From positions 1-64,000 of the forward strand of contig CANLBM010000012.1 in the NCBI GenBank assembly GCA_947488845.1: a stretch of 64,000 nucleotides of DNA. Direction: 5' to 3'. The position numbers and the translations under genes were made by a program. Below, in pieces: positions 26,185-35,333 of this stretch. Every line of letters starts with the position of its first letter. Positions within the stretch are counted from its first letter, which is position 1. Source of the stretch: an uncultured Sphingomonadaceae bacterium. GTDB lineage: Bacteria > Pseudomonadota > Alphaproteobacteria > Sphingomonadales > Sphingomonadaceae. Under the pieces are notes generated by a model. It did not search any database and was not told where the DNA came from. It saw only the letters and a program-made list of their open reading frames with translations.

Positions 26185-27540
26185 CTAATCCTTCAGATTA
26201 TCCTTCTCCAGCCACTCTTCCAGCCATTTGATCGTATATTCGCCGGACTGGAATTCCTTGTCATGGACCAGTTTCTGGTGGAGCGGGATGGTGGTCTGGA
26301 CGCCTTCGATGACCATCTCGTCCAGCGCCCGTGCCAGCCGCATCATGCAACCGTCGCGGGTGCGGCCATAGACGATCAGCTTGGCGATCATGCTGTCATA
26401 ATAAGGCGGGATCGAATAGCCGGCATAGAGACCGCTATCGACCCGGACGTGCATGCCGCCGGGTGCATGGTAGCTGGTGACCTTGCCGGGCGAGGGTGCC
26501 CAGGTTTTCGGATTTTCGGCATTGATCCGGCATTCGATGGCATGGCCGCTGAAAACCAGGTCTTCCTGTTTGACCGACAGATCGCGGCCGTCGGCGATAC
26601 GGATCTGTTCGCGGACCAGATCAAAACCGGTGATCATTTCGGTAACCGGATGCTCGACCTGCAGGCGGGTGTTCATTTCGATGAAATAGAATTCATCATT
26701 CTCGTAGAGAAACTCGATCGTTCCGGCACCGCGATATTGCATGCCCTTCATCGCGTCGACGCAGACTTTACCCATACGCTCGCGCTGTTCGACGCTGATC
26801 ACCGGTGAAGGCGCTTCCTCGAGCACTTTCTGGTGACGGCGCTGCAGCGAACAATCGCGCTCGCCGAGATGGATGGCGTTGCCGCGACCATCGCCGAACA
26901 CCTGGAATTCGATGTGGCGCGGATCGCCGAGATATTTTTCAATATAGACGGTGGCGTCACCAAAGGCTGCCTTGGCCTCGGTACCCGCCTGCTTCATCTG
27001 GGTTTCGAGCTCGGCTTCGCTGTTGACCACCTTCATGCCGCGACCACCGCCGCCGGAAGCCGCCTTGATGATCACCGGATAGCCAACGTCTTTCGCGACC
27101 TGCTTGGCTTCCGCTATTTCGCTGACGGCGCCATCTGAGCCTGGCACCAGAGGAATGCCCAGATCACCAGCGGTTTTCTTGGCCGCGACCTTGTCGCCCA
27201 TGATTTTGATATGTTCCGGCTTGGGGCCGATCCACTTGATGTCATGCGCCTCGACCACTTCGGCAAAATGCGCGTTTTCTGACAGGAAACCATAGCCGGG
27301 GTGGATCGCGTCAGCGCCGCTGATCTCGGCAGCAGAGATGATCGCCGGGATCGACAGATAGCTGTCGGCGGCAGCAGGGGGGCCAATGCAGACCGCCTGA
27401 TCGGCAAGCCGCACATGCATGGCGTCGGCGTCGGCGGTGCTGTGCACGGCGACGGTTTCGATGCCGAGTTCCTTGGCGGCGCGAAGAATCCGCAGAGCAA
27501 TTTCTCCGCGGTTGGCGATCAGGATTTTTTCAATGGTCAC
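26185..27540 (-). CDS. accC: Acetyl-CoA carboxylase, biotin carboxylase subunit
   Basis: The 451-residue protein is full-length Acc[21 protein letters not shown] at the N-terminus, ATP-grasp elements [17 protein letters not shown] and [14 protein letters not shown], the catalytic [20 protein letters not shown], and the [10 protein letters not shown] motif. It carboxylates the biotin on AccB with bicarbonate and ATP, the first step of malonyl-CoA synthesis. It follows accB by ten bases, the standard accBC operon, with aroQ before it. Confidence 0.97.
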   Translation of the reverse strand: MTIEKILIANRGEIALRILRAAKELGIETVAVHSTADADAMHVRLADQAVCIGPPAAADSYLSIPAIISAAEISGADAIHPGYGFLSENAHFAEVVEAHDIKWIGPKPEHIKIMGDKVAAKKTAGDLGIPLVPGSDGAVSEIAEAKQVAKDVGYPVIIKAASGGGGRGMKVVNSEAELETQMKQAGTEAKAAFGDATVYIEKYLGDPRHIEFQVFGDGRGNAIHLGERDCSLQRRHQKVLEEAPSPVISVEQRERMGKVCVDAMKGMQYRGAGTIEFLYENDEFYFIEMNTRLQVEHPVTEMITGFDLVREQIRIADGRDLSVKQEDLVFSGHAIECRINAENPKTWAPSPGKVTSYHAPGGMHVRVDSGLYAGYSIPPYYDSMIAKLIVYGRTRDGCMMRLARALDEMVIEGVQTTIPLHQKLVHDKEFQSGEYTIKWLEEWLEKDNLKD

Positions 27541-27550
27541 GCTGTCAGCC

Positions 27551-28024
27551 TCAAGCGATCATGACCAGAGGCTGGTCAAATTCTATCGGCTGGCCGTTTT
27601 CAACCAGAATGGCTTTCACCGTGCCGGATGTTTCGGCGGTGATGGGATTCATCACCTTCATCGCTTCGACGATCAACAATGTATCGCCAACCGCGACCTT
27701 GTCGCCGACGCTGATGAAATTGGGGGAGCCCGGTTCGGCGGCGAGATAGGCGGTGCCGACCATTGGTGATTTCTGCGCACCGGCGTGATCGTCGACCGGC
27801 GCGGCTGGTGCAGCTGCTGGCGCGGCTGCCGCCGTGGCAGCAGCAGGTGCGACAGAAACAGGCGCGGAAACATAGGTTCCACCGCCGCGCGCGACTTTGA
27901 TCTTGCGGTCACCATCTTCGACTTCAATCTCGGTCAGACTCGCTTTTTCAAGAATGGCAGCCAAATCACGGACCAGCTTGATATCAACGTTCATGCCGTC
28001 ACCCGTTTCTTTTTTTGCAGACAT
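27551..28024 (-). CDS. accB: Biotin carboxyl carrier protein of acetyl-CoA carboxylase
   Basis: The 157-residue protein has an N-terminal AccB helix region ([20 protein letters not shown]), an Ala-Pro-rich linker (about 50-80) and a C-terminal biotinyl domain with the biotin-accepting Lys in [10 protein letters not shown]. It carries the carboxyl group between AccC and the AccAD transferase, whose genes are not in the window. It is the middle gene of the aroQ-accB-accC operon, 20 bases after aroQ. Both MSAKK and MNVD starts are possible, and I keep the longer one. Confidence 0.96.
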   Translation of the reverse strand: MSAKKETGDGMNVDIKLVRDLAAILEKASLTEIEVEDGDRKIKVARGGGTYVSAPVSVAPAAATAAAAPAAAPAAPVDDHAGAQKSPMVGTAYLAAEPGSPNFISVGDKVAVGDTLLIVEAMKVMNPITAETSGTVKAILVENGQPIEFDQPLVMIA

Positions 28025-28044
28025 ATTGTGTCCTTATATAGTCG

Positions 28045-28482
28045 TTAAAATTTGCTCGCAGCGTCTAGCGCCAGCTGATAGCCCAAAGCACCAAAGCCGC
28101 AAATGCTTCCTTTTGCAACCGGCGCGATGAAACTCTTGTGGCGAAATTCTTCGCGGGCCGCAGGATTGGAAATATGCACTTCGATAACGGGAGTGCTGAT
28201 GGATTTGATTGCATCGAACAGGGCAAGCGATGTGTGGGTCAATGCCCCAGCGTTGAGGATCACCGCATGGGCGCCTTCGGCAGCGGCTTCGTGCAACCAG
28301 TCGATCAGATGGCCTTCATGGTTGCTCTGGCGGATGTCGACATCGAAACCGAGCGTCCGGGCATGGTCCTCCATCTGTCCGGCAATCTCGTCGAGCGTTT
28401 CCGATCCGTAGATTTCCGGTTCGCGCATGCCGAGCAGATTGAGATTGGGTCCGTTCAATACATAGATGGTCTTGGCCGCCAA
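28045..28482 (-). CDS. aroQ: 3-Dehydroquinate dehydratase, type II
   Basis: The protein contains the AroQ marks [21 protein letters not shown] (with the active-site Asn and Tyr), [22 protein letters not shown] and [17 protein letters not shown]. It dehydrates 3-dehydroquinate in the shikimate pathway. I choose TTG 28482 as the start because AAGGAG lies eight bases before it; an ATG at 28500 would overlap that ribosome site. The resulting 145 residues match the family. It precedes accB and accC, an order shared by many proteobacteria, and is divergent from thiSG. Confidence 0.93.
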   Translation of the reverse strand: MAAKTIYVLNGPNLNLLGMREPEIYGSETLDEIAGQMEDHARTLGFDVDIRQSNHEGHLIDWLHEAAAEGAHAVILNAGALTHTSLALFDAIKSISTPVIEVHISNPAAREEFRHKSFIAPVAKGSICGFGALGYQLALDAASKF

Positions 28483-28566
28483 GATATTGCTCCTTCCCAA
28501 AGGCTTTTGGTTGCGACTGGAGCGACCTCTTTATATGGCTCGTTTTTGAAAAGCGAGATCAAAGAC

Positions 28567-29562
28567 ATGAAAGTTACCGAAATGGCTGAAATTCAGATCA
28601 AGTTGAACGGCGATGACCACAAGATCGCGGCTGGTGGCTCGATCGCCGATCTGGTGCGGTCGCTCGATCTGGAGCCGACGAAGGTAGCTGTCGAGCGCAA
28701 TCGGGTGATCGTGACGCGCTCCACCCTTGAAGATGTGATGGTTGAGCAGGGTGACGAACTGGAAATCGTGCATTTCGTCGGCGGCGGCTCCGGTGACGAC
28801 GGCTGGACGGTTGCGGGACGGACGTTCAAGTCGCGGCTGATCGTCGGCACCGGCAAATATAAGGACTTTGCCGAAAACGCAGCAGCGGTCGAAGCGTCGG
28901 GCGCGGAGATTGTCACGGTGGCGGTCCGTCGCGTCAATGTCACCGACCGCAACCAGCCGGTGCTTATGGACTTTATTGATCCAAAGAAAATCACCTATCT
29001 TCCGAACACCGCAGGCTGTTTCAACGCCGAGGACGCGATCCGCACCTTGCGGCTGGCGCGCGAGGCCGGAGGCTGGGATCTGGTCAAGCTGGAGGTGCTT
29101 GGCGAGGCGAAGACATTATATCCCAATATGCGCGAAACGCTCGAGGCGACCGAGGTGCTGGCCAAGGAAGGCTTCAAGCCGATGGTCTATTGCGTCGATG
29201 ATCCGATCGGAGCGAAGCAACTGGAAGGCGCTGGCGCGGTCGCGATCATGCCGCTTGGCGCGCCGATCGGGTCCGGGCTCGGTATCCAGAACCGGGTCAC
29301 GATCCGGCTGATCGTCGAGGGCGCCAGTGTGCCGGTGCTGGTCGATGCCGGTGTCGGGACCGCGAGCGACGCGGCGGTGGCGATGGAGCTCGGCTGTGAC
29401 GGCGTGCTGATGAACACGGCCATAGCGGAAGCGAAAGAACCGGTGCGGATGGCGCGGGCAATGAAGCTGGCGGTCGAGGCAGGCCGTGAAGCCTATTTGT
29501 CCGGCCGGATGGGTCGCCGGATGTACGCCGACCCTTCAAGTCCGCTGTCCGGTCTGATTTAG
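28567..29562 (+). CDS. thiG: ThiS-ThiG fusion: sulfur carrier and thiazole synthase
   Basis: One frame encodes both proteins. Residues about 6-73 are the ThiS ubiquitin-like carrier ([10 protein letters not shown], then [12 protein letters not shown]), and from about 79 the ThiG barrel starts ([20 protein letters not shown]). ThiG's Schiff-base Lys lies in [11 protein letters not shown], and the phosphate-binding loop follows near [18 protein letters not shown]. Normally the ThiS C-terminal Gly-Gly is a free end that becomes a thiocarboxylate. Here GGG is internal, so processing or another mechanism is needed. No ThiF or ThiE gene is adjacent, and no TPP riboswitch was recognised upstream. 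The start could be ATG 28567 or 28582. Confidence 0.9.
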   Translation: MKVTEMAEIQIKLNGDDHKIAAGGSIADLVRSLDLEPTKVAVERNRVIVTRSTLEDVMVEQGDELEIVHFVGGGSGDDGWTVAGRTFKSRLIVGTGKYKDFAENAAAVEASGAEIVTVAVRRVNVTDRNQPVLMDFIDPKKITYLPNTAGCFNAEDAIRTLRLAREAGGWDLVKLEVLGEAKTLYPNMRETLEATEVLAKEGFKPMVYCVDDPIGAKQLEGAGAVAIMPLGAPIGSGLGIQNRVTIRLIVEGASVPVLVDAGVGTASDAAVAMELGCDGVLMNTAIAEAKEPVRMARAMKLAVEAGREAYLSGRMGRRMYADPSSPLSGLI

Positions 29563-29887
29563 TGTCCTAATACAGCATGATTCGGCGTCATCTGTAACCA
29601 CTTGATTCGTAACAAAAGTTACCTGTCGGTACATTTGTCGATCAACGATTGTCGTTGGTCGAAGCCGATTGCCGTTGGCCGAACATTCTAGCGGTTTATC
29701 GAAGTCCGGATGCTCGTCCCGGATCGTTCCCCTATCCAAGATGGTGAGGCGGGAGCATGACCCTACGTCTCTCCAGACAGTCCGACCCCGGTCCAATGGA
29801 TATTCCGCTCCTGACCTCGCCCCTAGCGGGTAGTGCCGGTTCCCCCTTTTCCGGCATCGCCCCGAACAAATTTTGAGGAGTGAGAGA
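29563..29887. other. Intergenic region between thiSG and the UrcA gene
   Basis: No gene is supported. It contains a tandem direct repeat (29646-29683), and close to the UrcA gene there is a GC-rich segment and a GAGGAG ribosome site. It probably holds the promoter of the UrcA gene. Confidence 0.6.
29646..29683. repeat. Tandem 18-bp direct repeat, 20-bp period
   Basis: CGATTGTCGTTGGTCGAA and CGATTGCCGTTGGCCGAA lie one after the other with a two-base gap. The 20-base period places both on the same face of DNA, which suits a dimeric activator. A single copy of TGTCGTTGGTCGAA also occurs near 22164-22177. Confidence 0.6.
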
Positions 29888-30241
29888 ATGTCGAATATTA
29901 TTTTTACCAAAGCCCTTTGTGCCGCTGCCGCAATTGCGGTCACCGCAGCCGGATTTTCGGTCGGCGCCAACGCCCAGAACCGGACCGTGCGTTCGGTGGA
30001 AGTCAGCTATGCCGATCTCGATCTGAACAGTGAGGATGGCCAGTCGACCTTGCAGGGCCGCCTGAAAGGTGCCGTACGCAAGGTTTGCGGAAGTTATAAT
30101 GCGAAAAGTCTGGTCGATGTGCAGGATTACGGTGTCTGCATGGAGGAGGCCAATGCTTCGGCCCAGCGTGCCAGCGTAACGATAATGGCCGCAGCCAAGG
30201 CAGGCAAGCCTGTCAAAACCGCGATGGTAATCAGCAACTAG
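29888..30241 (+). CDS. UrcA-family exported protein
   Basis: The 117-residue protein has a signal peptide (about residues 1-30, ending SVGANAQ). The mature part shows the UrcA pattern: VSYADLDLNSEDGQSTLQGR, then LKGAVRKVCG and a second Cys in YGVCMEEANA, probably forming a disulfide. UrcA proteins are small periplasmic proteins of unknown function, common in sphingomonads and Caulobacter, named from a uranium-responsive gene. GAGGAG lies before ATG 29888. A strong terminator follows, so it is monocistronic. Confidence 0.88.
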   Translation: MSNIIFTKALCAAAAIAVTAAGFSVGANAQNRTVRSVEVSYADLDLNSEDGQSTLQGRLKGAVRKVCGSYNAKSLVDVQDYGVCMEEANASAQRASVTIMAAAKAGKPVKTAMVISN

Positions 30242-30304
30242 AGAAAATTCCAAGAGCCGCAGTTCCCCAACAAGCGGCCACACTTTGGCCAAACCAACCT
30301 TTAA

Positions 30305-30337
30305 AAGCCCCGGCGTCCCTTACGCCGGGGCTTCTTT
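30305..30337 (+). terminator. Intrinsic terminator after the UrcA gene
   Basis: AGCCCCGGCGT and ACGCCGGGGCT form an 11-base-pair stem with a CCCTT loop, flanked by AAA before and TTCTTT after. Confidence 0.92.
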
Positions 30338-30344
30338 CCATGCA

Positions 30345-30359
30345 TTAACCAGAACTAAA
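30345..30359 (+). promoter_or_regulatory. CtrA-like box upstream of sciP
   Basis: TTAACCAGAACTAAA is TTAA, seven bases, then TAAA: one mismatch from the TTAA-N7-TTAA consensus of the cell-cycle regulator CtrA. It lies about 120 bases before the sciP start, between the upstream terminator and sciP. In Caulobacter sciP is a CtrA target, which supports the call. Confidence 0.55.
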
Positions 30360-30477
30360 AACCCAATCTTAATTGGTGACTCTCTATGGGTATGGAACTG
30401 TAACGGGGGCGCTTATCAGGTGCTCCGCTACATTTGCACGATGAGACAGCGCAAAACCGCATATTGTTGGAGGTTTT

Positions 30478-30768
30478 ATGGAAGTTCATCGGCACACAAA
30501 GCCAGTGCAAGTTATCGGTCCTTTTGGTGAATCTTTACGCCTCGCCGATTTGCCGGAAAGTAATACAACCAGATGGGTAATCCGGCGGAAAGCCGAAGTG
30601 GTGGCTGCGGTCAATGGTGGCTTGCTAAGCCTCGAAGAGGCCTGCGCCCGATATGATCTTTCGCTGGAAGAATTCTGCTCATGGCAAGAAGCCATCGACA
30701 AGTCTGGCTTGCCAGGTTTGCGGGTAAGCCACCTGTCGAAATATCGTACTGAAAACCGGCTAAGCTAG
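30478..30768 (+). CDS. sciP: SciP-like CtrA inhibitory protein (DUF1153)
   Basis: The 96-residue protein begins with KPVQVIGPFGESLRLADLP, followed by RWVIRRKAEVVAAVNGGLLS and LEEACARYDLSLEEFCSWQ, the helix-turn-helix of the DUF1153/SciP family. In Caulobacter crescentus SciP binds CtrA-dependent promoters and blocks transcription, giving one-way control of the cell cycle. Length and motifs match well, and a TTGGAGG ribosome site precedes the ATG. It is followed 77 bases later by an EAL response regulator in the same direction. Confidence 0.93.
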   Translation: MEVHRHTKPVQVIGPFGESLRLADLPESNTTRWVIRRKAEVVAAVNGGLLSLEEACARYDLSLEEFCSWQEAIDKSGLPGLRVSHLSKYRTENRLS

Positions 30769-30845
30769 GAACAGACTGACTATATCAGGGTCACACCCAA
30801 TGGAAGACCCGCCTGCAGACCTTCACTGATCGAAAGCCTCACATC

Positions 30846-32003
30846 ATGTCAAATAAACGTGTTCTTGTCGTCGACGAGGAGAGTGCCTTCACGCGACTTT
30901 TGCAAGATGACCTTGAACAACGCGCAATATCGGTGGCTTGTGTTTATTCTCCAGGAGATGAGAATGGAGCTATGGCCTTTGCTCCGACCGCGGTTGTCAT
31001 TGATAAAGATATACTCGCCAATTCGTCCGCTGGACTCATTCAGGCATTTGACAAGATTTCGCACAAATTGCCGATGGTCCTGATGACCGGAACCGACCCG
31101 AAACTGTTGCACGACAGTTCGGATCCGGTGGAGGTGGACAACGCGCAAATTGTCGCGACCATATCCAAGCCGTTCGAACCAAATGTACTTGCTGGTCTGA
31201 TCGATCGACATGCGCAGGTCTGTCAAAAAACCATATTGGACTCAGAATATATATCCGCCCTGATTGCCAGCAACCGGTTGCTCGACAATCTTGTCGTCGA
31301 ATTTCAGTCGAAGCACGCGCTGACCGACGGGCGGGTCGTGGGTTATGAAGCCTTGTCGCGGCTGAAGACGAGACGGGCGATCAGTCCGGCGACAATTTTT
31401 TCAGCAGCGACCGAAATAAATCTCGAAATAGAGGCGACTTTGAATGTCATCGATCATGTGATGAAACTCGCACGCTCGTTGAAGGGGCGGGGGAAAAGCG
31501 TGCCGGTATCGTTCAACTGCAGTGGGATATTGCTGACCCGGTGTGATTTCGTCGACGCGCTGTGCAGCCGGTTGCAAAGGCACGGGAATTTGCGCGGGTC
31601 GGTTATGATGGAGATTACCCAAGAGAATCGACTAGCCAATAGCAAGGTCATCGCCGAAATCTGTCACATGCTGACGCGATACGGGCTGAAGGTGTCGATT
31701 GATGACTATGGCACGGGCCATAGCAATATCGACCGGATTTCCGCCATTCCCTTTGCCGAGTTGAAACTGGACAAGGAAATTTTCTGGGCTTTTTGTGAAG
31801 GTCATTTGCCGATCACGATCATCGAACCGATCATCGATTTTTGTCATATGCGGGGAGCCACAACGGTGGTCGAGGGTATTGAAACACCCTTTCATCTGGG
31901 AAAAGCACGGCTGCTTGGCGCGGATCAGGGCCAGGGCTTTTACTGGGGACACGCGATTCCACCGCAATATCTGGTCAGGGACTGGTGCGGATCGCCAGAC
32001 TGA
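30846..32003 (+). CDS. Response regulator with EAL cyclic-di-GMP phosphodiesterase output
   Basis: The 385-residue protein has a receiver domain (about 1-120) with phospho-acceptor D53 in VVIDKD and K108. An EAL domain follows (about 145-380). The catalytic set is complete: E168 in YEALSR, N224 in SFNCSG, E256 in MEITQE, D286-D287 in IDDYGTGHS, K308 in LKLDKE, E343 in VVEGIET and Q361. It should hydrolyse cyclic-di-GMP when its receiver is switched by an unidentified kinase. The acidic pocket (VVDEES) is standard. Proximity to sciP suggests a link to cell cycle or motility, which is inference. Confidence 0.9.
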   Translation: MSNKRVLVVDEESAFTRLLQDDLEQRAISVACVYSPGDENGAMAFAPTAVVIDKDILANSSAGLIQAFDKISHKLPMVLMTGTDPKLLHDSSDPVEVDNAQIVATISKPFEPNVLAGLIDRHAQVCQKTILDSEYISALIASNRLLDNLVVEFQSKHALTDGRVVGYEALSRLKTRRAISPATIFSAATEINLEIEATLNVIDHVMKLARSLKGRGKSVPVSFNCSGILLTRCDFVDALCSRLQRHGNLRGSVMMEITQENRLANSKVIAEICHMLTRYGLKVSIDDYGTGHSNIDRISAIPFAELKLDKEIFWAFCEGHLPITIIEPIIDFCHMRGATTVVEGIETPFHLGKARLLGADQGQGFYWGHAIPPQYLVRDWCGSPD

Positions 32004-32129
32004 TATCCCTTGATTATTCAAGTCCGGAAATGGCCACTTTTGCTCCCGATGATCGAAGCTTAACGGATTCGCTTATCGGACAGATTTGCATTAGGCTGTG
32101 GGTCAGAAGAGCAGCATGAGGACATTGCC

Positions 32130-33671
32130 ATGAAACAGCTAAGCGCACTGGATGCGATGTTTGCCTATACAGAAACACCGAATACGCCGATGCATATCGG
32201 GCAATTGCTGATTTATGATCCCTCGACCGCCCCCGGCGGCAAGGTCGGTTTCAAGGACATATTGCGCTATATCGAGGGGCGTCTCGACGGTGCGCGGATC
32301 TTCCGTCAGAAACTGGTGCGGGTGCCGCTGGATCTCGATCACCCCTATTGGGTGGATGACGCGAATTTCGATCTCGAATTTCACGTCCGCCATATTGCTT
32401 TGCCCAAGCCCGGCGACTGGCGGCAATTATGCATCCAGGCGGCGCGCATCTACGCCCGGCCGATGGACATGAACAAGCCGCTCTGGGAATATACGGTGAT
32501 CGAAGGGCTCGACAATGTCGAGGGCGTGCCCAAGGGCAGTTTTGCGATGCTGCACAAGATGCATCATGCGGCGATCGACGGACAGTCCGGTCTGCAAATG
32601 ACGCTGGCGCTGCACGACCTCGACGCGCAGATGAAACCACGCAAATTCGACATGCAGTTCGAACCGGAAAAAGACCCAAATCCATTTGCCTTGCTGGCCA
32701 AGGCCCAGTTCAACAATATCGCCAATCCGGTGCGGGGGTTGCAGAATCTGCAAAAACTGATTCCGATGCCAAAGCGGTTGTTCGACGTGCAGCGCGAATT
32801 TCGTCAGCGCGACGATGCGAAGGGCTCTATTCCCAAGACACGCTTCAACAAGAAGCTGAGCCCGCACCGTGTGTTTGACGGCCGGGAATTTGCCTTGTCC
32901 GACATCAAAGCAATCCGCGAGGCCTTCCCCGGCGCCACGGTGAACGACGTTATGATCGCGGTGGTCAGCGGGTCAATGCGCAGCTATCTCGAAGCCAAGG
33001 ATGACCTGCCGGGCAAGACTCTGAAAATCGGTGCGCCGGTATCGGTGCGGACAGACGATGACAAGGACTCCGCCGGCAATCAGGTGACGATGATGCAGGT
33101 TGGCGTGGGCACCCATCTCGCCGATGCCGGCGACCGGCTGAAATTCATCATGGAGGAAACCCGGCGCTCGAAAGCGATGACCCAGGCGATGGGGGCGAAA
33201 ACGCTGATGGAATTGTCCGGTGCCATGCCGGCCGGATTGACCGCAGCGGGCACCAAGATGATGGTCCGCGCGGGTCTCGTCGACCGTCTCAATCCGGCGG
33301 TGAATACGGTTGTCACCAATGTTCCGGGACCGATGGTGCCGATGTATTTTGCCGGCGCCGAGCTGGTCAAATCCTTTGGTATGGGCATATTGGCCGAGGG
33401 GCAGGGCCTGTTCCATGTGGTGACCAGTTATAATGGCAATGTCATCCTGACCTTTCTGGCGGATCGCGATATCATGCCCGATCCGGAATTTTACGCGACC
33501 TGCATTGCGGATAGTTTTTCCGATCTGATGGCCGCGGCCGTCAGCGAAAAGAAGGCGACGACGCGAAAGGCCAAGGAAAAGAAAGCCAAGCAGCCGAAAA
33601 AACCGAAAAAGCGCGTTTCGCCCTCTGCCGCTACGGCAGGCAGGATTCGAGTCAAAACAACAGGAAAATAG
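32130..33671 (+). CDS. Wax ester synthase / diacylglycerol acyltransferase
   Basis: This 513-residue WS/DGAT-type enzyme has the catalytic HHxxxDG motif at 145-151 (MHHAAIDGQ) and the N-terminal LSALDAMFAYTETPNTPMHI typical of the family. The C-terminal half has TVVTNVPGPMVPMYFAGAEL. It transfers acyl groups from acyl-CoA to fatty alcohols or diacylglycerol, making storage lipid. The last 40 residues form an unusual lysine-rich tail (KKATTRKAKEKKAKQ, then PKKPKKRVSPSA), perhaps for membrane or polymer contact. It lies just before an SDR-MaoC pair but has no palindromic operator of its own. Confidence 0.92.
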   Translation: MKQLSALDAMFAYTETPNTPMHIGQLLIYDPSTAPGGKVGFKDILRYIEGRLDGARIFRQKLVRVPLDLDHPYWVDDANFDLEFHVRHIALPKPGDWRQLCIQAARIYARPMDMNKPLWEYTVIEGLDNVEGVPKGSFAMLHKMHHAAIDGQSGLQMTLALHDLDAQMKPRKFDMQFEPEKDPNPFALLAKAQFNNIANPVRGLQNLQKLIPMPKRLFDVQREFRQRDDAKGSIPKTRFNKKLSPHRVFDGREFALSDIKAIREAFPGATVNDVMIAVVSGSMRSYLEAKDDLPGKTLKIGAPVSVRTDDDKDSAGNQVTMMQVGVGTHLADAGDRLKFIMEETRRSKAMTQAMGAKTLMELSGAMPAGLTAAGTKMMVRAGLVDRLNPAVNTVVTNVPGPMVPMYFAGAELVKSFGMGILAEGQGLFHVVTSYNGNVILTFLADRDIMPDPEFYATCIADSFSDLMAAAVSEKKATTRKAKEKKAKQPKKPKKRVSPSAATAGRIRVKTTGK

Positions 33672-33716
33672 CCGCTTTGACGCTTGACTCATCGGGCCTG
33701 ATTGAGCATCGCTTCC

Positions 33717-33734
33717 GTTAATCATTCGGTTAAC
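33717..33734. promoter_or_regulatory. Candidate acyl-CoA regulon operator, site 1
   Basis: GTTAATCATTCGGTTAAC matches the 18-bp consensus TTTAAYYGNNCRRTTAAM except at the first and eighth positions. It is immediately upstream of the ribosome site of the SDR gene, a position suited to a repressor. No experimental evidence is available. Confidence 0.6.
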
Positions 33735-33748
33735 AAAAGGGACTCGCC

Positions 33749-34663
33749 ATGAGCAAAGTAGAATTTAACGATCGCGTCGCCATCGTCACCGGTGCCGGTG
33801 CCGGTCTGGGCCGCGAACATGCCAAGGAACTGGCGCGACGCGGCGTGAAGGTTGTCGTCAATGATTTTGGCGGTGCGCGTGATGGCACCGGTGGTTCCGC
33901 CACCGTGGCAGAACAGGTTGTGGCGGAAATCGAAGCCGAGGGCGGCGAAGCCATGGCGGCCGGCTGCAGCGTTACCGATATGCCAGCGGTTGAAAAAATG
34001 GTCGCCGATGCGATCGCCAAATGGGGCCATGTCGACATTCTCGTCAACAATGCCGGCGTGTTGCGTGACAAGAGCTTCCACAAGATGAGCATGGAAGACT
34101 TCCAGTTTGTCATGGATGTCCATCTCACCGGCAGCGCCAATTGCACCAAAGCGGTCTGGGACCATATGCGCGAACGCCAATACGGCCGGATCGTGATGAC
34201 CACATCATCGACCGGTCTCTACGGCAATTTCGGCCAGGTCAACTATGGCGCAGCGAAGCTCGCTCTGGTCGGCATGATGAACAGCCTGCACCAGGAAGGC
34301 GCCGGCAAAGGCATTCACACCAATTGCATTTCTCCCGTCGCGGCAACCCGGATGACTGAAGATCTGATGCCGGAAGACGTATTGAAAATGCTGGTTCCCG
34401 AAGCGGTGACCCCTGCGGTTGTCTATCTGTGCAGCGACGGCGCGCCATCGAAAACCATCCTGACAGCTGGTGCCGGCGGCTATGCGGCGGCGAAAATCTT
34501 TGAAACAGAAGGCATTTGGTTGCCTGAAGACAAGCGCAGCGCCGAAGCAATCGCCGAGAATATCGACCAGATTCTGGACGAAACCGGCATGCAGGAATAT
34601 GCCAATGGCGGTGGCCAGGGCGGCAAATTCTTCCGCCGGATGCAGGAAGTCATGAAGGGCTAA
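33749..34663 (+). CDS. SDR family (3R)-hydroxyacyl-CoA / 17-beta-hydroxysteroid dehydrogenase type 4-like
   Basis: This 304-residue protein matches the dehydrogenase domain of the multifunctional enzyme type 2 (HSD17B4-like). NAD is bound at IVTGAGAGLGREHAKELARR, with VVVNDFGG and NNAGVLRDKSFHKM following. The catalytic Ser-Tyr-Lys set lies around TSSTGLYGNFGQVNYGAAK. It continues into the extended C-terminal part (GGQGGKFFRRMQEVMKG) normal for this subfamily. It would oxidise (3R)-hydroxyacyl-CoA, including steroid side-chain intermediates. A MaoC hydratase follows 25 bases later, giving both activities needed after a dehydrogenase step. Confidence 0.85.
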   Translation: MSKVEFNDRVAIVTGAGAGLGREHAKELARRGVKVVVNDFGGARDGTGGSATVAEQVVAEIEAEGGEAMAAGCSVTDMPAVEKMVADAIAKWGHVDILVNNAGVLRDKSFHKMSMEDFQFVMDVHLTGSANCTKAVWDHMRERQYGRIVMTTSSTGLYGNFGQVNYGAAKLALVGMMNSLHQEGAGKGIHTNCISPVAATRMTEDLMPEDVLKMLVPEAVTPAVVYLCSDGAPSKTILTAGAGGYAAAKIFETEGIWLPEDKRSAEAIAENIDQILDETGMQEYANGGGQGGKFFRRMQEVMKG

Positions 34664-34688
34664 AAGACCCGCGAACAGGAGACATAAT

Positions 34689-35147
34689 ATGCCAACGATC
34701 AAAGCAAGCGAACTGGAATCCTGGAAAGGCAAGGAAGTCGGTGTATCCGACTGGGTCCTGGTTGATCAGGACCGGATCAACAAATTCGCCGACTGCACCG
34801 AGGACCACCAGTTCATCCATATCGACGAGGAAAAAGCCAAGGCAACACCCTTTGGCGGCACCATCGCGCACGGATTGCTGACGCTCTCGCTGTTGCCCAA
34901 ATTATCCTATGGTACCACATTGGGCCTCGAAGGCACGGTCATGGGTATCAACTACGGCTTCGACAAGGTCCGTTTCCTCAATCCTGTTCGTGCAGGATCC
35001 AAGGTTCGCGGTCGCCATACACTGGTTGACGCGGTTGAAAAGCAGCCGGGCCGCTGGCTGCTGACCTACAATGTTGTTGTCGAGATTGACGGGATCGAAA
35101 CGCCGGCACTGATCGCGACATCACTGGTGATGATCGTGGTCGGCTAG
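34689..35147 (+). CDS. MaoC-like (R)-specific enoyl-CoA hydratase
   Basis: The 152-residue hotdog protein carries the hydratase-2 motif region DHQFIHIDEEKAKATPFGGT then IAHGLLTLSL, where the Asp and His form the catalytic dyad, and the C-terminal strands MGINYGFDKVRFLNPVRAG and GRHTLVDAVE. It would hydrate enoyl-CoA to (3R)-hydroxyacyl-CoA, the substrate of the SDR encoded just upstream. The two genes likely form one transcript, closed by the terminator at 35171. Confidence 0.9.
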   Translation: MPTIKASELESWKGKEVGVSDWVLVDQDRINKFADCTEDHQFIHIDEEKAKATPFGGTIAHGLLTLSLLPKLSYGTTLGLEGTVMGINYGFDKVRFLNPVRAGSKVRGRHTLVDAVEKQPGRWLLTYNVVVEIDGIETPALIATSLVMIVVG

Positions 35148-35170
35148 GCTGACCGAATGATATACGCGAA

Positions 35171-35202
35171 AAGGGCTCCGGACTAATTCCGGGGCCTTTT
35201 TT
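35171..35202 (+). terminator. Intrinsic terminator after the SDR-MaoC operon
   Basis: GGGCTCCGG and CCGGGGCC form a stem around ACTAATT, followed by a run of six T. Confidence 0.85.
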
Positions 35203-35333
35203 ATGGGCTGTTTGCAGAAACGTGACGTCCGCTCGTGGCGCAACATCGGTCAAATCTGGAACAGGATCGCGCGTGGACTTTTTACAGCCGATGTGAAAGG
35301 AGTGCCGCGATAAATTCCAACAGGAGAAACAGC

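Noticed and set aside
28138..28566. Upstream extension of the thiSG frame
   Set aside because: It is antisense to aroQ and unrelated to ThiS; the ThiS fold starts at 28567-28582.
32063..32081. A CTTAACGGATTCGCTTATC patch before the wax ester synthase as another palindrome copy
   Set aside because: It lacks the fixed C at position 11 and its right half does not match, so it is not counted as an operator.
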